Below, piece after piece: positions 9,153 to 18,353 of a stretch of 64,000 nucleotides of DNA (position 1 is the stretch's first letter; the number at the start of each line of letters is the position of its first letter). The position numbers were made by a program, and so were the translations under genes. Source of the stretch: CAUJGP01 sp964612425 (lineage in GTDB: Bacteria; Bdellovibrionota; Bdellovibrionia; Bdellovibrionales; Bdellovibrionaceae). A model generated the notes under the pieces. That model had not been told where the DNA came from and did not search any database. It saw only the letters and a program-made list of their open reading frames with translations. The DNA lies in NCBI GenBank assembly GCA_964612425.1, contig CAZTDX010000006.1, positions 1 to 64,000 of the forward strand, in the 5' to 3' direction.

Positions 9153-10729
9153 TATTTAATTCTTAACCCAGGATCTCCCTGCAAATGATACCACTCAAAA
9201 TTATCAGTCACTTGAGTAGCATCATCCCATTGTGCAGCAAGATGGAGTTGTCCTGCAAGAAGTGCTTCTCCTAAGTGATTGAAATTTTTTAAAAGGTGTT
9301 CAAAAAATATTCCTTGAGCCATGATGGCGGGTGGATTCCATGATATGTTAACGGTACCACCATAGTATGCCACGGCCCCATTAGCATTATTAAATAAATA
9401 TTTTTGCTCTTTCATAAACACGGTACCTAACTGATCTTCAATAAGGCGCCCATTTTGGCAAGCAACATCAATAATAATAGGTTTAGAAACGTCTTTATTG
9501 TTAATTTTTTTGATAAACTCTGTGGTGTACTCTTTATTAAAGCTGGGCCAACTTTTTCCACTACCGTGACCAATGTAAATCATCCAGCCGGCTCCAGAAC
9601 TAAGCTCCGAGTTTAAAAACGTCGGGTTAGAATCTGCATTATCTTGATAGAGATGAACAATTTGAGAGTTGCTTAACGTATCCTTGAATTTACTTTCAAT
9701 CGATGAAACGTATTCATTATCTGAGGGGTTGGTACCTTCATTCGAAGCGATTCCAATTAATTTTTCAAAACCAGCAAGTGGTTTTGAAGTCGATCTTTCA
9801 AAGGCAATCGATTTTCCTAAAATCTTTTTAACATCTTCTGGTGCTGAAGCAACAATTCGACTTCCAAACACATCTGGAATATAATCGTCGTCACCGTCCA
9901 TTGTGAAATATTTAAGATCACTCGGAGTGAGGCTAGAGCCAGAGGTAGAAAGTTGAAACATAGGAGTTGTGGTTTCATCACCGAGTATAATCGCAAAATC
10001 CACTTTATGATTGAGGTAGTAAGATTTAATTAAACTTTGAATGGCTTCTTTCGTATTGTTAGGAGATGTTATCGCTTCAGTAAAGACATTATAACCTAGT
10101 GATTCCTTCCAAGATTTGAATTCAGTGATTCCACTGAGTAAGTTTTCTGGCCCTAAAATTAAGTAATTTTTGTAGTCATTTGTATCTAAAGAAAACTCAT
10201 CTGAATTGATGGTTATATTTGCTGAAGTAGCAACCACAATACTTTCGCTGCTAGCTTCGTATTTTGCAACTCGAACTGTCACTTGACTGATTGGTTGATT
10301 TCTAAAAGTACCTAAATAATTTACAGTTACTGGATTTTGGTTATCATTGTATAGAGCAAGGTTATATTGAAAAGATTGCACTTTATCGGTGCTACATCGA
10401 CACGTTTGCTCTTGAACAGGAGTGGGAATTCCTTTGATTTTCGTGGATCGATTAACATTAACGGTAACTTTTAAATTATCCGGGGTTCCGACAACCAACC
10501 ACTGTTTAATTGGAAGTTCTGGTGCACCAACTACGCGTGAGGAATCAAATTCAGGAAGCATCACTTTCAAAAATGTTTTTTCATTAATCACTACGGGATT
10601 CACTTTTACCGAAGAACGAACTACTTTGATATTAAATTCAATCTTTGCAAGAGCTTTAAGAGTCACAATGTGGAGTAAAAAGAATACAATATAAAAGTTA
10701 ACAAATACTTTAAAGTTTAATCTCTTCAT
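9149..10729 (-). CDS. Secreted C25 (gingipain-like) cysteine peptidase
   Basis: 526 residues with a signal peptide (MKRLNFKVFVNFYIVFFLLH...) after GAGAGGTGATAA. An N-terminal propeptide-like region (about 25-185) is followed by the Peptidase_C25 fold beginning NYLILGPENLL. The probable catalytic pair is visible as the His in WMIYIGHGSGKSW and the Cys in IIIDVACQNGRL, as in gingipains. The protein ends soon after the catalytic domain (WYHLQGDPGLRIKY) with no Por-type sorting domain, so export is likely by Sec to the periplasm or beyond. Probable role is degradation of proteins, which would suit a predator; that is inference. Confidence 0.88.
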   Translation of the reverse strand: MKRLNFKVFVNFYIVFFLLHIVTLKALAKIEFNIKVVRSSVKVNPVVINEKTFLKVMLPEFDSSRVVGAPELPIKQWLVVGTPDNLKVTVNVNRSTKIKGIPTPVQEQTCRCSTDKVQSFQYNLALYNDNQNPVTVNYLGTFRNQPISQVTVRVAKYEASSESIVVATSANITINSDEFSLDTNDYKNYLILGPENLLSGITEFKSWKESLGYNVFTEAITSPNNTKEAIQSLIKSYYLNHKVDFAIILGDETTTPMFQLSTSGSSLTPSDLKYFTMDGDDDYIPDVFGSRIVASAPEDVKKILGKSIAFERSTSKPLAGFEKLIGIASNEGTNPSDNEYVSSIESKFKDTLSNSQIVHLYQDNADSNPTFLNSELSSGAGWMIYIGHGSGKSWPSFNKEYTTEFIKKINNKDVSKPIIIDVACQNGRLIEDQLGTVFMKEQKYLFNNANGAVAYYGGTVNISWNPPAIMAQGIFFEHLLKNFNHLGEALLAGQLHLAAQWDDATQVTDNFEWYHLQGDPGLRIKY

Positions 10730-11003
10730 TTATCACCTCTCATTATTTGTTTATTTTTAATCAGGTGTCATAGGTTATCCATAGTTCTGACTGCTAGGCC
10801 GACTTAATCGCGACTTTTGAAATGTAAAAGTGTTTCAGTTTGATACAGTATTTTTTATCAATCTCATAATGAGACATTCATTAGTTACATCGCATCATCA
10901 GTGTTTGACGAATTTCGTCTGGAGTAATTTAAAGCGAGTAAGTTTCATTTAATGAATCAAATAGGGCATCTTATTGGCTCCAGAATTGCAATCTAGAGAG
11001 TGT

Positions 11004-11627
11004 ATGGGAACGAGAAATATATTAAGAGTCATTATTCTTATAATAAGCTCAGGGTTAAGCATTCAAACTAATTCAGTGGATACTTTTATTCCCAACAAAA
11101 TCGGTATGAGAAATATAGCTTCTTGCATGGATGCTATAGATTTTTCTTCATTGCAAGGTGAAGTCATTAAAGCCCCAGCAGCTCCACCAAGTGAAAATAC
11201 ATTTTTAAGTGATCCAAAAAAATTAAATGAACTTTTACCAGAAAGTGTTAATTCAGGAGAAAATGGTTACGTGGTTATAGAAAAAATTGCAGACAAAGGA
11301 TTTCAAAAATTTATTTCATCAGATCAATTTAAATCGACGTCATTAGGTCAATTAAATGAACGAGTAAAAGAAAATACAAAAGTAGAGTTAAATATAAAGA
11401 CTGAAAATCAAATTGATCATAAAGTTTCAGTCCAGCTAGAGCCTTTTCAAAAAGGTGCTTCTGTAGGCTATAGAGGGTATTTTGGGGCGTTGTTTTCGTT
11501 TTATGATATGAGTAGAACTAAAAGACTTAGAATAGAAGACACCTTTTTTACTAAAAAGCTATTCTATGAAAATTATTTATCTAACTCAGATCGCTGGGAT
11601 CAAGTCGGCATTCAGTGGAATTGGTAA
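11004..11627 (+). CDS. Small secreted protein of unknown function
   Basis: About 207 residues from ATG 11004. An in-frame TTG at 10974 is possible but lacks a ribosome binding site and would put ten polar residues before the signal peptide (MGTRNILRVIILIISSGLSI). The mature part is charged and ends in an aromatic strand (DRWDQVGIQWNW), which could be a barrel or membrane-associated end. No family recognised. It lies between the C25 peptidase and fliC but is separated from fliC by 327 bp, so co-transcription is unlikely. Confidence 0.6.
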   Translation: MGTRNILRVIILIISSGLSIQTNSVDTFIPNKIGMRNIASCMDAIDFSSLQGEVIKAPAAPPSENTFLSDPKKLNELLPESVNSGENGYVVIEKIADKGFQKFISSDQFKSTSLGQLNERVKENTKVELNIKTENQIDHKVSVQLEPFQKGASVGYRGYFGALFSFYDMSRTKRLRIEDTFFTKKLFYENYLSNSDRWDQVGIQWNW

Positions 11628-11702
11628 ATTAATATATCAGGACTTATGTTGGTTCTCGACTAGATCAGCCTTAAGACACCTCGACAAATATCACTGGACT
11701 CT

Positions 11703-11796
11703 GGTCTAGAGTTTCAGTTCTTTGGTCCAGTTATGGACTCGCTTTCAGTCCAGAATTCCTCGTTCTAAGTCTAGTTTGTATCGGGCTTTGGTCTAG
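11703..11796 (+). promoter_or_regulatory. Five RGTCYAG motifs spaced 21-23 bp upstream of fliC
   Basis: GGTCTAG (11703), GGTCCAG (11724), AGTCCAG (11747), AGTCTAG (11768) and GGTCTAG (11790) recur at intervals of 21, 23, 21 and 22 bp, close to two DNA turns, ending 16 bp before the -35 of the sigma-28 promoter. Weaker matches (CGACTAG at 11657, CGACTAA at 11809) extend the series. This fits an array of protein-binding sites on one DNA face. The binding protein is unknown. Confidence 0.5.
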
Positions 11797-11812
11797 ATTT
11801 TGTTGACTCGAC

Positions 11813-11839
11813 TAAAGGAGCGCAAGACCCGGCCGATAG
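11813..11839 (+). promoter_or_regulatory. Sigma-28 (FliA) promoter of fliC
   Basis: TAAA at 11813-11816, a 15-bp spacer, then GCCGATAG at 11832-11839. This matches the flagellar consensus TAAA-N15-GCCGATAA with one mismatch. Transcription should begin near 11846, giving a leader of about 110 nt before the fliC start. Confidence 0.88.
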
Positions 11840-11954
11840 GTTGGCTGTAAGAAACAACAACTAAGCCAAAGGGAATGGCGGTGTAAGACAAGAGGAGTAG
11901 GAACCTCAACCTTAGACCAGAAACGGAATTCTCATAACATAAACGGAGGTCCTT

Positions 11955-12788
11955 ATGGGAATGAGAATAACAACAAACGTAGCATCTATTAATGCACAAA
12001 GAAGCATGGCGGGTGCACAGCGCGAAATACAAAAAAGTTTTGCGCAATTATCGTCGGGTAGTCGAATCACGAAAGCGGCTGACGATGCCGCAGGATTGAG
12101 TATCAGTGAAAACTTGAAATCTGTAGGCCGCAGCTTACAACAAGCTTCACGAAATGCTAATGACGGTATCTCCATGGTGCAAGTGGCAGAAGGTGGTTTG
12201 AATGAAATTTCAAACATCATGACACGACTTCGTGAATTAGGAATTCAAGCGTCTTCCGACACCGTGGGTGATCGCGAGCGAGGTTTTATAAATAAAGAAG
12301 TACAACATCTAACAGAAGAAGCTGATCGAATTTCAAAAACGACACGCTTTAGTGGAGTTAATTTGTTAGATGGCACAGGTGTAAAATTTGATTTCCAAGT
12401 GGGTATTAATAACGATCAAAAATTAGATCGGATTTCATTTGATGCTGGCGAGACTAATGCCACAATGGATGCCCTCGGAATGTCTGGAATCGATTTTTCA
12501 AGTAAAGATGGAGCACAAGAAGCACTAAGTATTATTGATGATGCACAAGTGCGTGCTAATGGTTTCAGAGCATCTTTAGGTGCCTTACAAAATCGTTTAG
12601 CTTCAACGGTTGATAACCTTGGAGTTTCATATGAAAACTTATCTGCTGCTAATTCTCGAATCAGAGATACTGACGTCGCAATGGCAACGGCAGAGTTAAC
12701 AAGAAATAATATTCTATTAAATGCTTCAGTGAGTACATTAGCGCAAGCTAATGCATCTCCACAAATGGCTTTGAAGTTAATAGGATAA
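11955..12788 (+). CDS. fliC: Flagellin
   Basis: 277 residues, the short-flagellin size seen in Bdellovibrio. The conserved N-terminal D0/D1 helices (NVASINAQRSMAGAQREIQK, RITKAADDAAGLSISENL) and C-terminal helices (FRASLGALQNRLASTVDNL, TDVAMATAELTRNNILLNAS) are intact; only a small variable middle is present. The ATG at 11955 follows GGAGG with 5 nt spacing; a second ATG two codons later is less well placed. Transcribed from the sigma-28 promoter at 11813. Only one flagellin gene is visible here. Builds the flagellar filament after export by the flagellar type III system. Confidence 0.97.
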   Translation: MGMRITTNVASINAQRSMAGAQREIQKSFAQLSSGSRITKAADDAAGLSISENLKSVGRSLQQASRNANDGISMVQVAEGGLNEISNIMTRLRELGIQASSDTVGDRERGFINKEVQHLTEEADRISKTTRFSGVNLLDGTGVKFDFQVGINNDQKLDRISFDAGETNATMDALGMSGIDFSSKDGAQEALSIIDDAQVRANGFRASLGALQNRLASTVDNLGVSYENLSAANSRIRDTDVAMATAELTRNNILLNASVSTLAQANASPQMALKLIG

Positions 12789-12813
12789 TAATTATAAATT
12801 AAAAATGTTTATA

Positions 12814-12876
12814 GGGGCGGACCTCCCAGGAGCCCCGTGGTACCTACCTACCGGAGGGATTTACCCTCCGGGTACC
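12814..12876 (+). terminator. GC-rich double hairpin after fliC
   Basis: GGGGC/GCCCC (12814-12836) is followed by a strong stem: GGTACC (12839-12844) and CCGGAGGG (12851-12858) pair with CCCTCCGG (12864-12871) and GGTACC (12871-12876) around loop ATTTA. It stands out from the AT-rich surroundings. There is no U tract, so it may act as a stabilising 3' structure or processed RNA rather than a classical intrinsic terminator. Confidence 0.6.
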
Positions 12877-12911
12877 TTTCAGGTTAATTTGAAAGGATGA
12901 CGTAGGATCTT

Positions 12912-13730
12912 CTATACTAGCGAGGAGATAAATTGTTTTACAAAAGAAGTAAATTGAACCTCAACTTTTTGAGCTGTTTCTGTTACTTCTGAATGTGAGA
13001 GTTTAACTTTTGAGATTCCAGCGGCTTTATTGGTAATGCAACTGATTCCGCAGACTTTAAGGCCCATATGATTGGCGACGATTACCTCAGGGACAGTGCT
13101 CATACCGACGGCTGAGGCTCCAATGATTTTTAAGTGTCGAACTTCGGCAGGGGTTTCATAAGTGGGGCCGGATAGGGCGCAATAAACTCCTTCATGGTAT
13201 CGAACATTATTTTCAGTAAGTACTTTGATTAATTTTTTTCGAAGCTCTGGACAGTAAGCTTCAGTCATATCAGGAAATCTGGGTCCTAAACTAGATTCAT
13301 TGGGTCCTATCAGGGGATTTGTTCCCATTAAATTAAGATGATCAGAAATAACCATAAAATCGCCCGGTTCCATACTTGTATCCAAACCACCAGCAGCGTT
13401 AGTTACAAACAGTGATTTAATACCCAGTTTACCGAGAGTTCGCATTGGATAAACAATTTCTTGAATGGAATGACCCTCATAAAAATGAATTCGTCCTTGC
13501 AAACAAACGATCGGTGTTTTTCCTACATAACCAAAAATCATATTGCCACTATGGCCTTCAATGCTCGGCGTGAGAAAGTGGGGAATATCTTTATAGGGTA
13601 TAGAAGTTTCAATTTGAATATGTTTTGAAAAGGATCCAAGTCCAGAACCAAGTATGAGTCCAACAGTTGGCTGAAACGTGGTTTTGCTTTTTAAGTATTG
13701 AATGGTACTAGTTAGTTTATCATTGAGCAT
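12912..13730 (-). CDS. punA: Purine-nucleoside phosphorylase
   Basis: 272 residues, the size of trimeric class I PNP. It shows the phosphate-binding LGSGLG near the N-terminus, GHSGNMIFG, the FYEGHS block, TNAAGGL and the base-binding region GMSTVPEVIVANHMG. It cleaves purine (deoxy)nucleosides with phosphate to free base and (deoxy)ribose-1-phosphate. Last gene of a deoC-deoA-PNP run on the minus strand, 32 bp after deoA. Start ATG follows AAGAGGTTTAA. Confidence 0.94.
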   Translation of the reverse strand: MLNDKLTSTIQYLKSKTTFQPTVGLILGSGLGSFSKHIQIETSIPYKDIPHFLTPSIEGHSGNMIFGYVGKTPIVCLQGRIHFYEGHSIQEIVYPMRTLGKLGIKSLFVTNAAGGLDTSMEPGDFMVISDHLNLMGTNPLIGPNESSLGPRFPDMTEAYCPELRKKLIKVLTENNVRYHEGVYCALSGPTYETPAEVRHLKIIGASAVGMSTVPEVIVANHMGLKVCGISCITNKAAGISKVKLSHSEVTETAQKVEVQFTSFVKQFISSLV

Positions 13731-13762
13731 TTAAACCTCTTTTGACTCATTATTTACCAATA

Positions 13763-15088
13763 TCAATATAAAATTTCTTTAATAAGTTCAAAAGGTTTTG
13801 GTGGAGAATCTGAAATTTCAACAGTATTTAACAATTCTTCCTCAATGGATTGCATTTTTTCAAGCTGAGAACCAAAGATAGTCCAAAGTGTGTCTCCGCT
13901 GCTGATGGCGTCTCCAATTTTAAAGTGAATTTGAAATCCTGCAATAGGATCAATAGTATCAGTGACTTTGGCTCGTCCTGCCCCTAGCTTAATTCCAAGC
14001 ATTCCAATTTTTTCGCCATCAAAACCGACAATATACCCTGATTTTTTTACAACCACGGAATGAGTGTGAGGAGCGCGTGGCAACGCTGAAAGATCTCCTC
14101 CTTGAGTTTTGCAGACCGCTTGAAAAATCTGCAATGCAGATCCAGACACCAAACTTTCATTTGCTTTTGTAAGGGCCTCCTCTAGAGAGGCAGTTTTTCC
14201 GGCAAGGTGAATCATATGTCCTGCCAGCGCAAGACTAAGCTCCCTAGTATCAGAATAAAGATCGCGCCCGTTTTTGTTTAATAAGGATTTGCCAGCTAAA
14301 ATATCAAGTGTTTCTTGAATTTCCAAGGAGTTGCCAATATAGGAGCCGAGAGGTTGATTCATATTGGTAAGGAGGGCAGTCACTTTTTTGCCATCACGTT
14401 TTCCAATATTTTGTAAGGAGAGCGCTAATGCTTTTGCTTCACCGATCGACTTCATAAAAGCACCACTCCCAAACTTAACATCTAATACGAGTGCGTCTAA
14501 GTCTTCGGCTAATTTTTTTGACATAATGGAAGCTGAAATTAAAGGTAAACTCTCAACAGTTCCTGTGACATCTCTTAAGGCATACATTTTTTTATCAGCG
14601 GGACAAATATCTTTTGTTTGTCCAATAAAACTTATGCCATGTTCTTTAAGAGTGCTAAGAAACTCAGTCAGGTTGAGTTGAGTATTAAAACCAGGAATGC
14701 TCTCCAGTTTATCTAAGGTGCCACCCGTGTGGCCAAGACCTCTTCCAGACATCATAGGGACAACAACACCACAAGCAGCAGCGATAGGACCCAAAATGAG
14801 GCTAGCCTTATCACCAATTCCACCTGTAGAATGTTTATCGACTTTAGGTTCATTGATCGAACTTAAATCAATCGTCAATCCTGAGTGGAGCATGGCCTTT
14901 GTTAACGCATAAGTTTCTTTTTCATTGAGTCCTTGTAGTACAACAGCCATAAGCCAAGCACTCACCTGATAGTCTGGAATAATTCCTTTAGTGTAATTAT
15001 CGATAAAGGAAATAATTTCTGACTCCGTTAGCGGTATTTTATTTTTGGTTTTCTTGATTATTTCAACCGGCAGAATGGGAAGACTCAT
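13763..15088 (-). CDS. deoA: Thymidine/pyrimidine-nucleoside phosphorylase
   Basis: 441 residues, typical of DeoA. The phosphate/nucleoside-binding signature (KHSTGGIGDKASL, then SGRGLGHTGGTLDKLESIPG) is intact, as is the C-terminal lobe. It converts thymidine or deoxyuridine plus phosphate to base and 2-deoxyribose-1-phosphate. 10 bp downstream of deoC and 32 bp upstream of the PNP gene. No phosphopentomutase (deoB) is in the window, so the step that feeds DeoC must be encoded elsewhere. Confidence 0.93.
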   Translation of the reverse strand: MSLPILPVEIIKKTKNKIPLTESEIISFIDNYTKGIIPDYQVSAWLMAVVLQGLNEKETYALTKAMLHSGLTIDLSSINEPKVDKHSTGGIGDKASLILGPIAAACGVVVPMMSGRGLGHTGGTLDKLESIPGFNTQLNLTEFLSTLKEHGISFIGQTKDICPADKKMYALRDVTGTVESLPLISASIMSKKLAEDLDALVLDVKFGSGAFMKSIGEAKALALSLQNIGKRDGKKVTALLTNMNQPLGSYIGNSLEIQETLDILAGKSLLNKNGRDLYSDTRELSLALAGHMIHLAGKTASLEEALTKANESLVSGSALQIFQAVCKTQGGDLSALPRAPHTHSVVVKKSGYIVGFDGEKIGMLGIKLGAGRAKVTDTIDPIAGFQIHFKIGDAISSGDTLWTIFGSQLEKMQSIEEELLNTVEISDSPPKPFELIKEILY

Positions 15089-15098
15089 TGAGATACTC

Positions 15099-15779
15099 CT
15101 AATATGACTGTGGTGAAACCACTTGATTTGTTACAAGCTGTACGCCAGAACTTGTCCCAAGTCTATTGGCGCCAGCATCAATGAGGGCTATTGCCTGTTC
15201 AGGAGTTTTGATCCCACCACTAGCCTTTACTTGAATGTGAGAAGAAACAGACGCTCTCATCAATTTGACGTGCTCCACCGTGGCCGCTCCAGGTGCAAAC
15301 CCGGTGCAAGTTTTTACAAAAAGTGCTCCGCCTTCTTCTGCTGATTTACAGGCTGCAACAATTTCATCATTAGTTAAGAAGCCAGTTTCTAATATGACTT
15401 TTACAGGAATGTTTACAGCTTTTGTAACAGTTCTAATATCCTCACTAACAAAATTCCATAAATTATCTTTGGCGGCCCCAATATTGATGACCATATCAAT
15501 TTCCTGAGCACCACATTCTTGGGCCAGTTGAGCCTCAACAGCTTTTGCTTTGCTGAGGCAAGCACCAAGTGGAAAGCCAATAACCGAGACTAATAAACTC
15601 GAACTGTTTTTTAATAGAGAGTGCGCTAATGGAACAAAGTGAGAGTTTACGCAAACACCCTTAAAGGAGAACTTCATGGCCTCTTCGCACAACTTAATTA
15701 TTTGCGATTGAACCGTGTCAGGTTTTAGGAGCGTATGTTCAATATAGGAGGAGAGATTGATATTTTTAGTTGTATTCAT
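15099..15779 (-). CDS. deoC: Deoxyribose-phosphate aldolase
   Basis: 226 residues from ATG 15779, preceded by GAGGAAT; the in-frame TTG at 15794 overlaps this ribosome binding site and is rejected. The Schiff-base lysine block is FVKTCTGFAPGAAT and the second conserved lysine lies in IQVKASGGIKT. It splits 2-deoxyribose-5-phosphate into glyceraldehyde-3-phosphate and acetaldehyde, the last step of deoxynucleoside catabolism. First gene of the operon, divergent from the gene at 15846. In a predator such genes could feed on host DNA breakdown products; that link is inference. Confidence 0.94.
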   Translation of the reverse strand: MNTTKNINLSSYIEHTLLKPDTVQSQIIKLCEEAMKFSFKGVCVNSHFVPLAHSLLKNSSSLLVSVIGFPLGACLSKAKAVEAQLAQECGAQEIDMVINIGAAKDNLWNFVSEDIRTVTKAVNIPVKVILETGFLTNDEIVAACKSAEEGGALFVKTCTGFAPGAATVEHVKLMRASVSSHIQVKASGGIKTPEQAIALIDAGANRLGTSSGVQLVTNQVVSPQSY

Positions 15780-15845
15780 TATTAAATTCCTCAAGAATGT
15801 TCATAGAGTGATACTATCTAATAAAATTAACTTGGGGTAGGAATT

Positions 15846-16235
15846 ATGTTAATCAGAAAAACTAAACTTTTTAAATTTACTTTAATTTGTTTATCATTAG
15901 TGTTGAATTTATTTTCTGTAAATGGACTAGCCTTAGGTGAAGTTCGATCCGAAGGTCCTTCCGTAAAGTCGCAAGTGGCAAAAATATTATTAAGTAGTCT
16001 AGGTGGTGCTGTTTTGGGAATTAGTACTTTAAGTTTTTATGATCGACCTCAGGACCATCTCTCCAATGTCGCGGTAGGTGGTGTGATCGGAGTTGTTTTA
16101 GGTTCAGTTTATGTAACAAAAGAATCATTAGATTCACAAGCAGAACTCCCCACTTTTAAAGATGGTGGAAGTATTTCAATTGCAAGCCAACCTTCCAACA
16201 ACCAGTACAATGTTCAGTGGAGCTTTTCCTTCTAG
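15846..16235 (+). CDS. Small exported membrane protein, unknown
   Basis: 129 residues. A signal peptide (MLIRKTKLFKFTLICLSLVLN) is followed by two glycine-rich hydrophobic stretches (ILLSSLGGAVLGISTL and VAVGGVIGVVLGSVYV) resembling a glycine-zipper hairpin, and an aromatic C-terminus (YNVQWSFSF). No family assigned. The start overlaps nothing and has GGGGTAGGAATT upstream. Divergent from deoC; a 170-bp gap separates it from the chemoreceptor gene. Confidence 0.65.
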   Translation: MLIRKTKLFKFTLICLSLVLNLFSVNGLALGEVRSEGPSVKSQVAKILLSSLGGAVLGISTLSFYDRPQDHLSNVAVGGVIGVVLGSVYVTKESLDSQAELPTFKDGGSISIASQPSNNQYNVQWSFSF

Positions 16236-16404
16236 CTGTTAACTGATCAACATTTTCAAGTATATATGAAACAGACTCTACCAAAGTTTGGTTAACCTCT
16301 TTTACGTTGGATTCCTTAGAATAAACCCTATAATTAAAAAGAGTCATTATATTCTATATCACACTTTATGATCTCCAGGGTTTTTGAATTGTTAAGGAGG
16401 ATCT

Positions 16405-18339
16405 GTGAATTTTTTCGAAAAATTTTCAATTAAGAGCAAACTTTTACTCTTAGTTTTAGGGGCGCTTATTCCCATGTTTATTGGAGGATTTATTTCTTCG
16501 AGTAAGCTCGCTTTTTACTCCGAAGAATTATTAATGGACTCCTATGCTCATAATGCAAAAGCATTAAATTCAGCGATCGCTGCACAATTTTTTGAACGCT
16601 ATGGGGATGTACAAGCCTTTGCGATCAATCAAGCAGTTATATCAATGAACGAAGAAAATATGTCGGGCTATTTAGATGAGTATGTATCTTTGTATGGAAT
16701 TTATGATTTAATTTTGGTTGTTGATAAAAAAGGAAACTTTGTTGCCTCTAACAGTAAAGACTTCTTTGGTAAAAGTATTAAGAAAGATGTTTTACGTTCT
16801 AAGAATTTTTCTGAAGAAACTTGGTTCAAATCAGCGCTGGCAAACAAATTTACGGAAGACTCTAAAAAGGATTTGAAGGGCACATTCGTAGAAGATTTTA
16901 TAATTGATCAAGCTCAACAATTAGCATTTGGTGAGCGCCGACTAGGATCAAGTTTTACTACAGTTATAAGAAATAAAGAAGGAGATGTTATTGGTGTAAT
17001 TACTAACCGTGCGGGATCGAGGTGGTTTGAGAGTGAAATAATAAAACTCTATAAAAATTTGAAAATTCAAGGTCTTAAATCGTCAGTAATCACGGTGTTC
17101 AACAAAAATGGTATTGTGATTAGCCATTTTGATCCATCAACAAACGGAGCTGAGGATTTTTATGAATTTAATAGCAACGCTGTATTTAATCTCACGAGTT
17201 CCGATTTCGGAAATGAGATAAAAAACATTTTAGCTAACAAAAAATCAGGAAGCATTCTTACCGAAAATTCACAAAAAATAATGCAAATTGTTGGATATAG
17301 TTTTAATGATGATTCAAAATTTATTTCTGACATTGGTTGGTCAGCTGTGTTAAAGGAGTCTAAAGATGTTGCTTTGCAAGGGCAAACAAAAATTATTCGT
17401 TCTACTTATTTGATTTTTGCTATCATTGCCTTCTTTTCTTTGGGATTGGCATTTTGGTTTTCAAATTATTTATCTAACAGTATTTTTCGAATTACTGGTA
17501 ACGTCTCAAGTTCCAGCGAAAAAGTTTCGATGGCAAGTCGTGAGCTTTCTAGATCTTCCAAAGAGCTTTCAGAAGCATCACAAAGTCAAGCCAGTGCAAT
17601 TTTAGAGTCTTCAGCCTCTATTGACGAAATTACTAAAATCATTGCGGCAAATGTTGACTCTGCGGAAGGGGCCAATCATAAAGCGATTGATATTCAAAGA
17701 AGTGCAACAGAGACCCAAATTGCTGTCGCAGAGTTGTCTGAGGCAATGACGAATATTTTAGACAGCAATAATAAGATTCGTGAACTGGTAAGTATTATTG
17801 AAGAAATTGGTGTCAAAACTGAAATAATAGATGAGATTGTTTTTAATACACAACTTCTTTCATTCAATGCCTCAGTCGAGGCAGAGCGGGCTGGAGAATC
17901 GGGCCGAGGATTTGCAGTTGTTGCTCAAGAAGTTGGAAATTTAGCAAAGCTCAGCGGCAAGTCAGCGGCAGAAATTTCTAATATTGTGAAGAATAGTATT
18001 AAACATGCTGAAATGGTGGCCGCAGACAATAAAGAAAGAGTTGATAAAGGTGGAGCTTTAGTAACTAAAACCAAAGAAAAAATGAACGAAGTTTTAAAGA
18101 ACATCAATGAAATTTATTTTAGTACAGAGCAAATTGCTAATGCTAGTCGCGACCAATCTATTGGGATGACAGAGATTTCCACCAATGTTCAAAATATTAG
18201 TATGATAACCTCAAGAACTGCAAGTATTGCTGAAATGGCTGCAAACTCGAGTACGGAGCTTGATTCTCAATCGGAGCAACTATTGATGTTGGTTAAACAA
18301 CTCCAAAAATTAGTGGCTGGTGTTAGGAAGTCGGGATAA
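16405..18339 (+). CDS. Methyl-accepting chemotaxis protein
   Basis: 644 residues from a GTG start behind AAGGAGGATCT. Transmembrane helix at about 13-33, a periplasmic Cache-type sensor to about 330 (with LILVVDKKGNFVASNS and VFNKNGIVISHFDPS), and a second helix at about 332-355. I see no clear HAMP domain: the long cytoplasmic coiled coil starts soon after the second helix. The signalling hairpin tip is FNTQLLSFNASVEAERAGESGRGFAVVAQEV. No CheR-binding pentapeptide at the C-terminus. It should relay small-molecule signals to CheA/CheW. The gene sits alone, convergent with pilT with 14 bp between. Confidence 0.95.
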   Translation: MNFFEKFSIKSKLLLLVLGALIPMFIGGFISSSKLAFYSEELLMDSYAHNAKALNSAIAAQFFERYGDVQAFAINQAVISMNEENMSGYLDEYVSLYGIYDLILVVDKKGNFVASNSKDFFGKSIKKDVLRSKNFSEETWFKSALANKFTEDSKKDLKGTFVEDFIIDQAQQLAFGERRLGSSFTTVIRNKEGDVIGVITNRAGSRWFESEIIKLYKNLKIQGLKSSVITVFNKNGIVISHFDPSTNGAEDFYEFNSNAVFNLTSSDFGNEIKNILANKKSGSILTENSQKIMQIVGYSFNDDSKFISDIGWSAVLKESKDVALQGQTKIIRSTYLIFAIIAFFSLGLAFWFSNYLSNSIFRITGNVSSSSEKVSMASRELSRSSKELSEASQSQASAILESSASIDEITKIIAANVDSAEGANHKAIDIQRSATETQIAVAELSEAMTNILDSNNKIRELVSIIEEIGVKTEIIDEIVFNTQLLSFNASVEAERAGESGRGFAVVAQEVGNLAKLSGKSAAEISNIVKNSIKHAEMVAADNKERVDKGGALVTKTKEKMNEVLKNINEIYFSTEQIANASRDQSIGMTEISTNVQNISMITSRTASIAEMAANSSTELDSQSEQLLMLVKQLQKLVAGVRKSG

Positions 18340-18353
18340 TGAGTCACCGAATT

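Noticed and set aside
12814..12876. c-di-GMP (GEMM) riboswitch or similar
   Set aside because: No GGGACGCAAAGC-type core; only simple hairpins are present, downstream rather than upstream of a gene.
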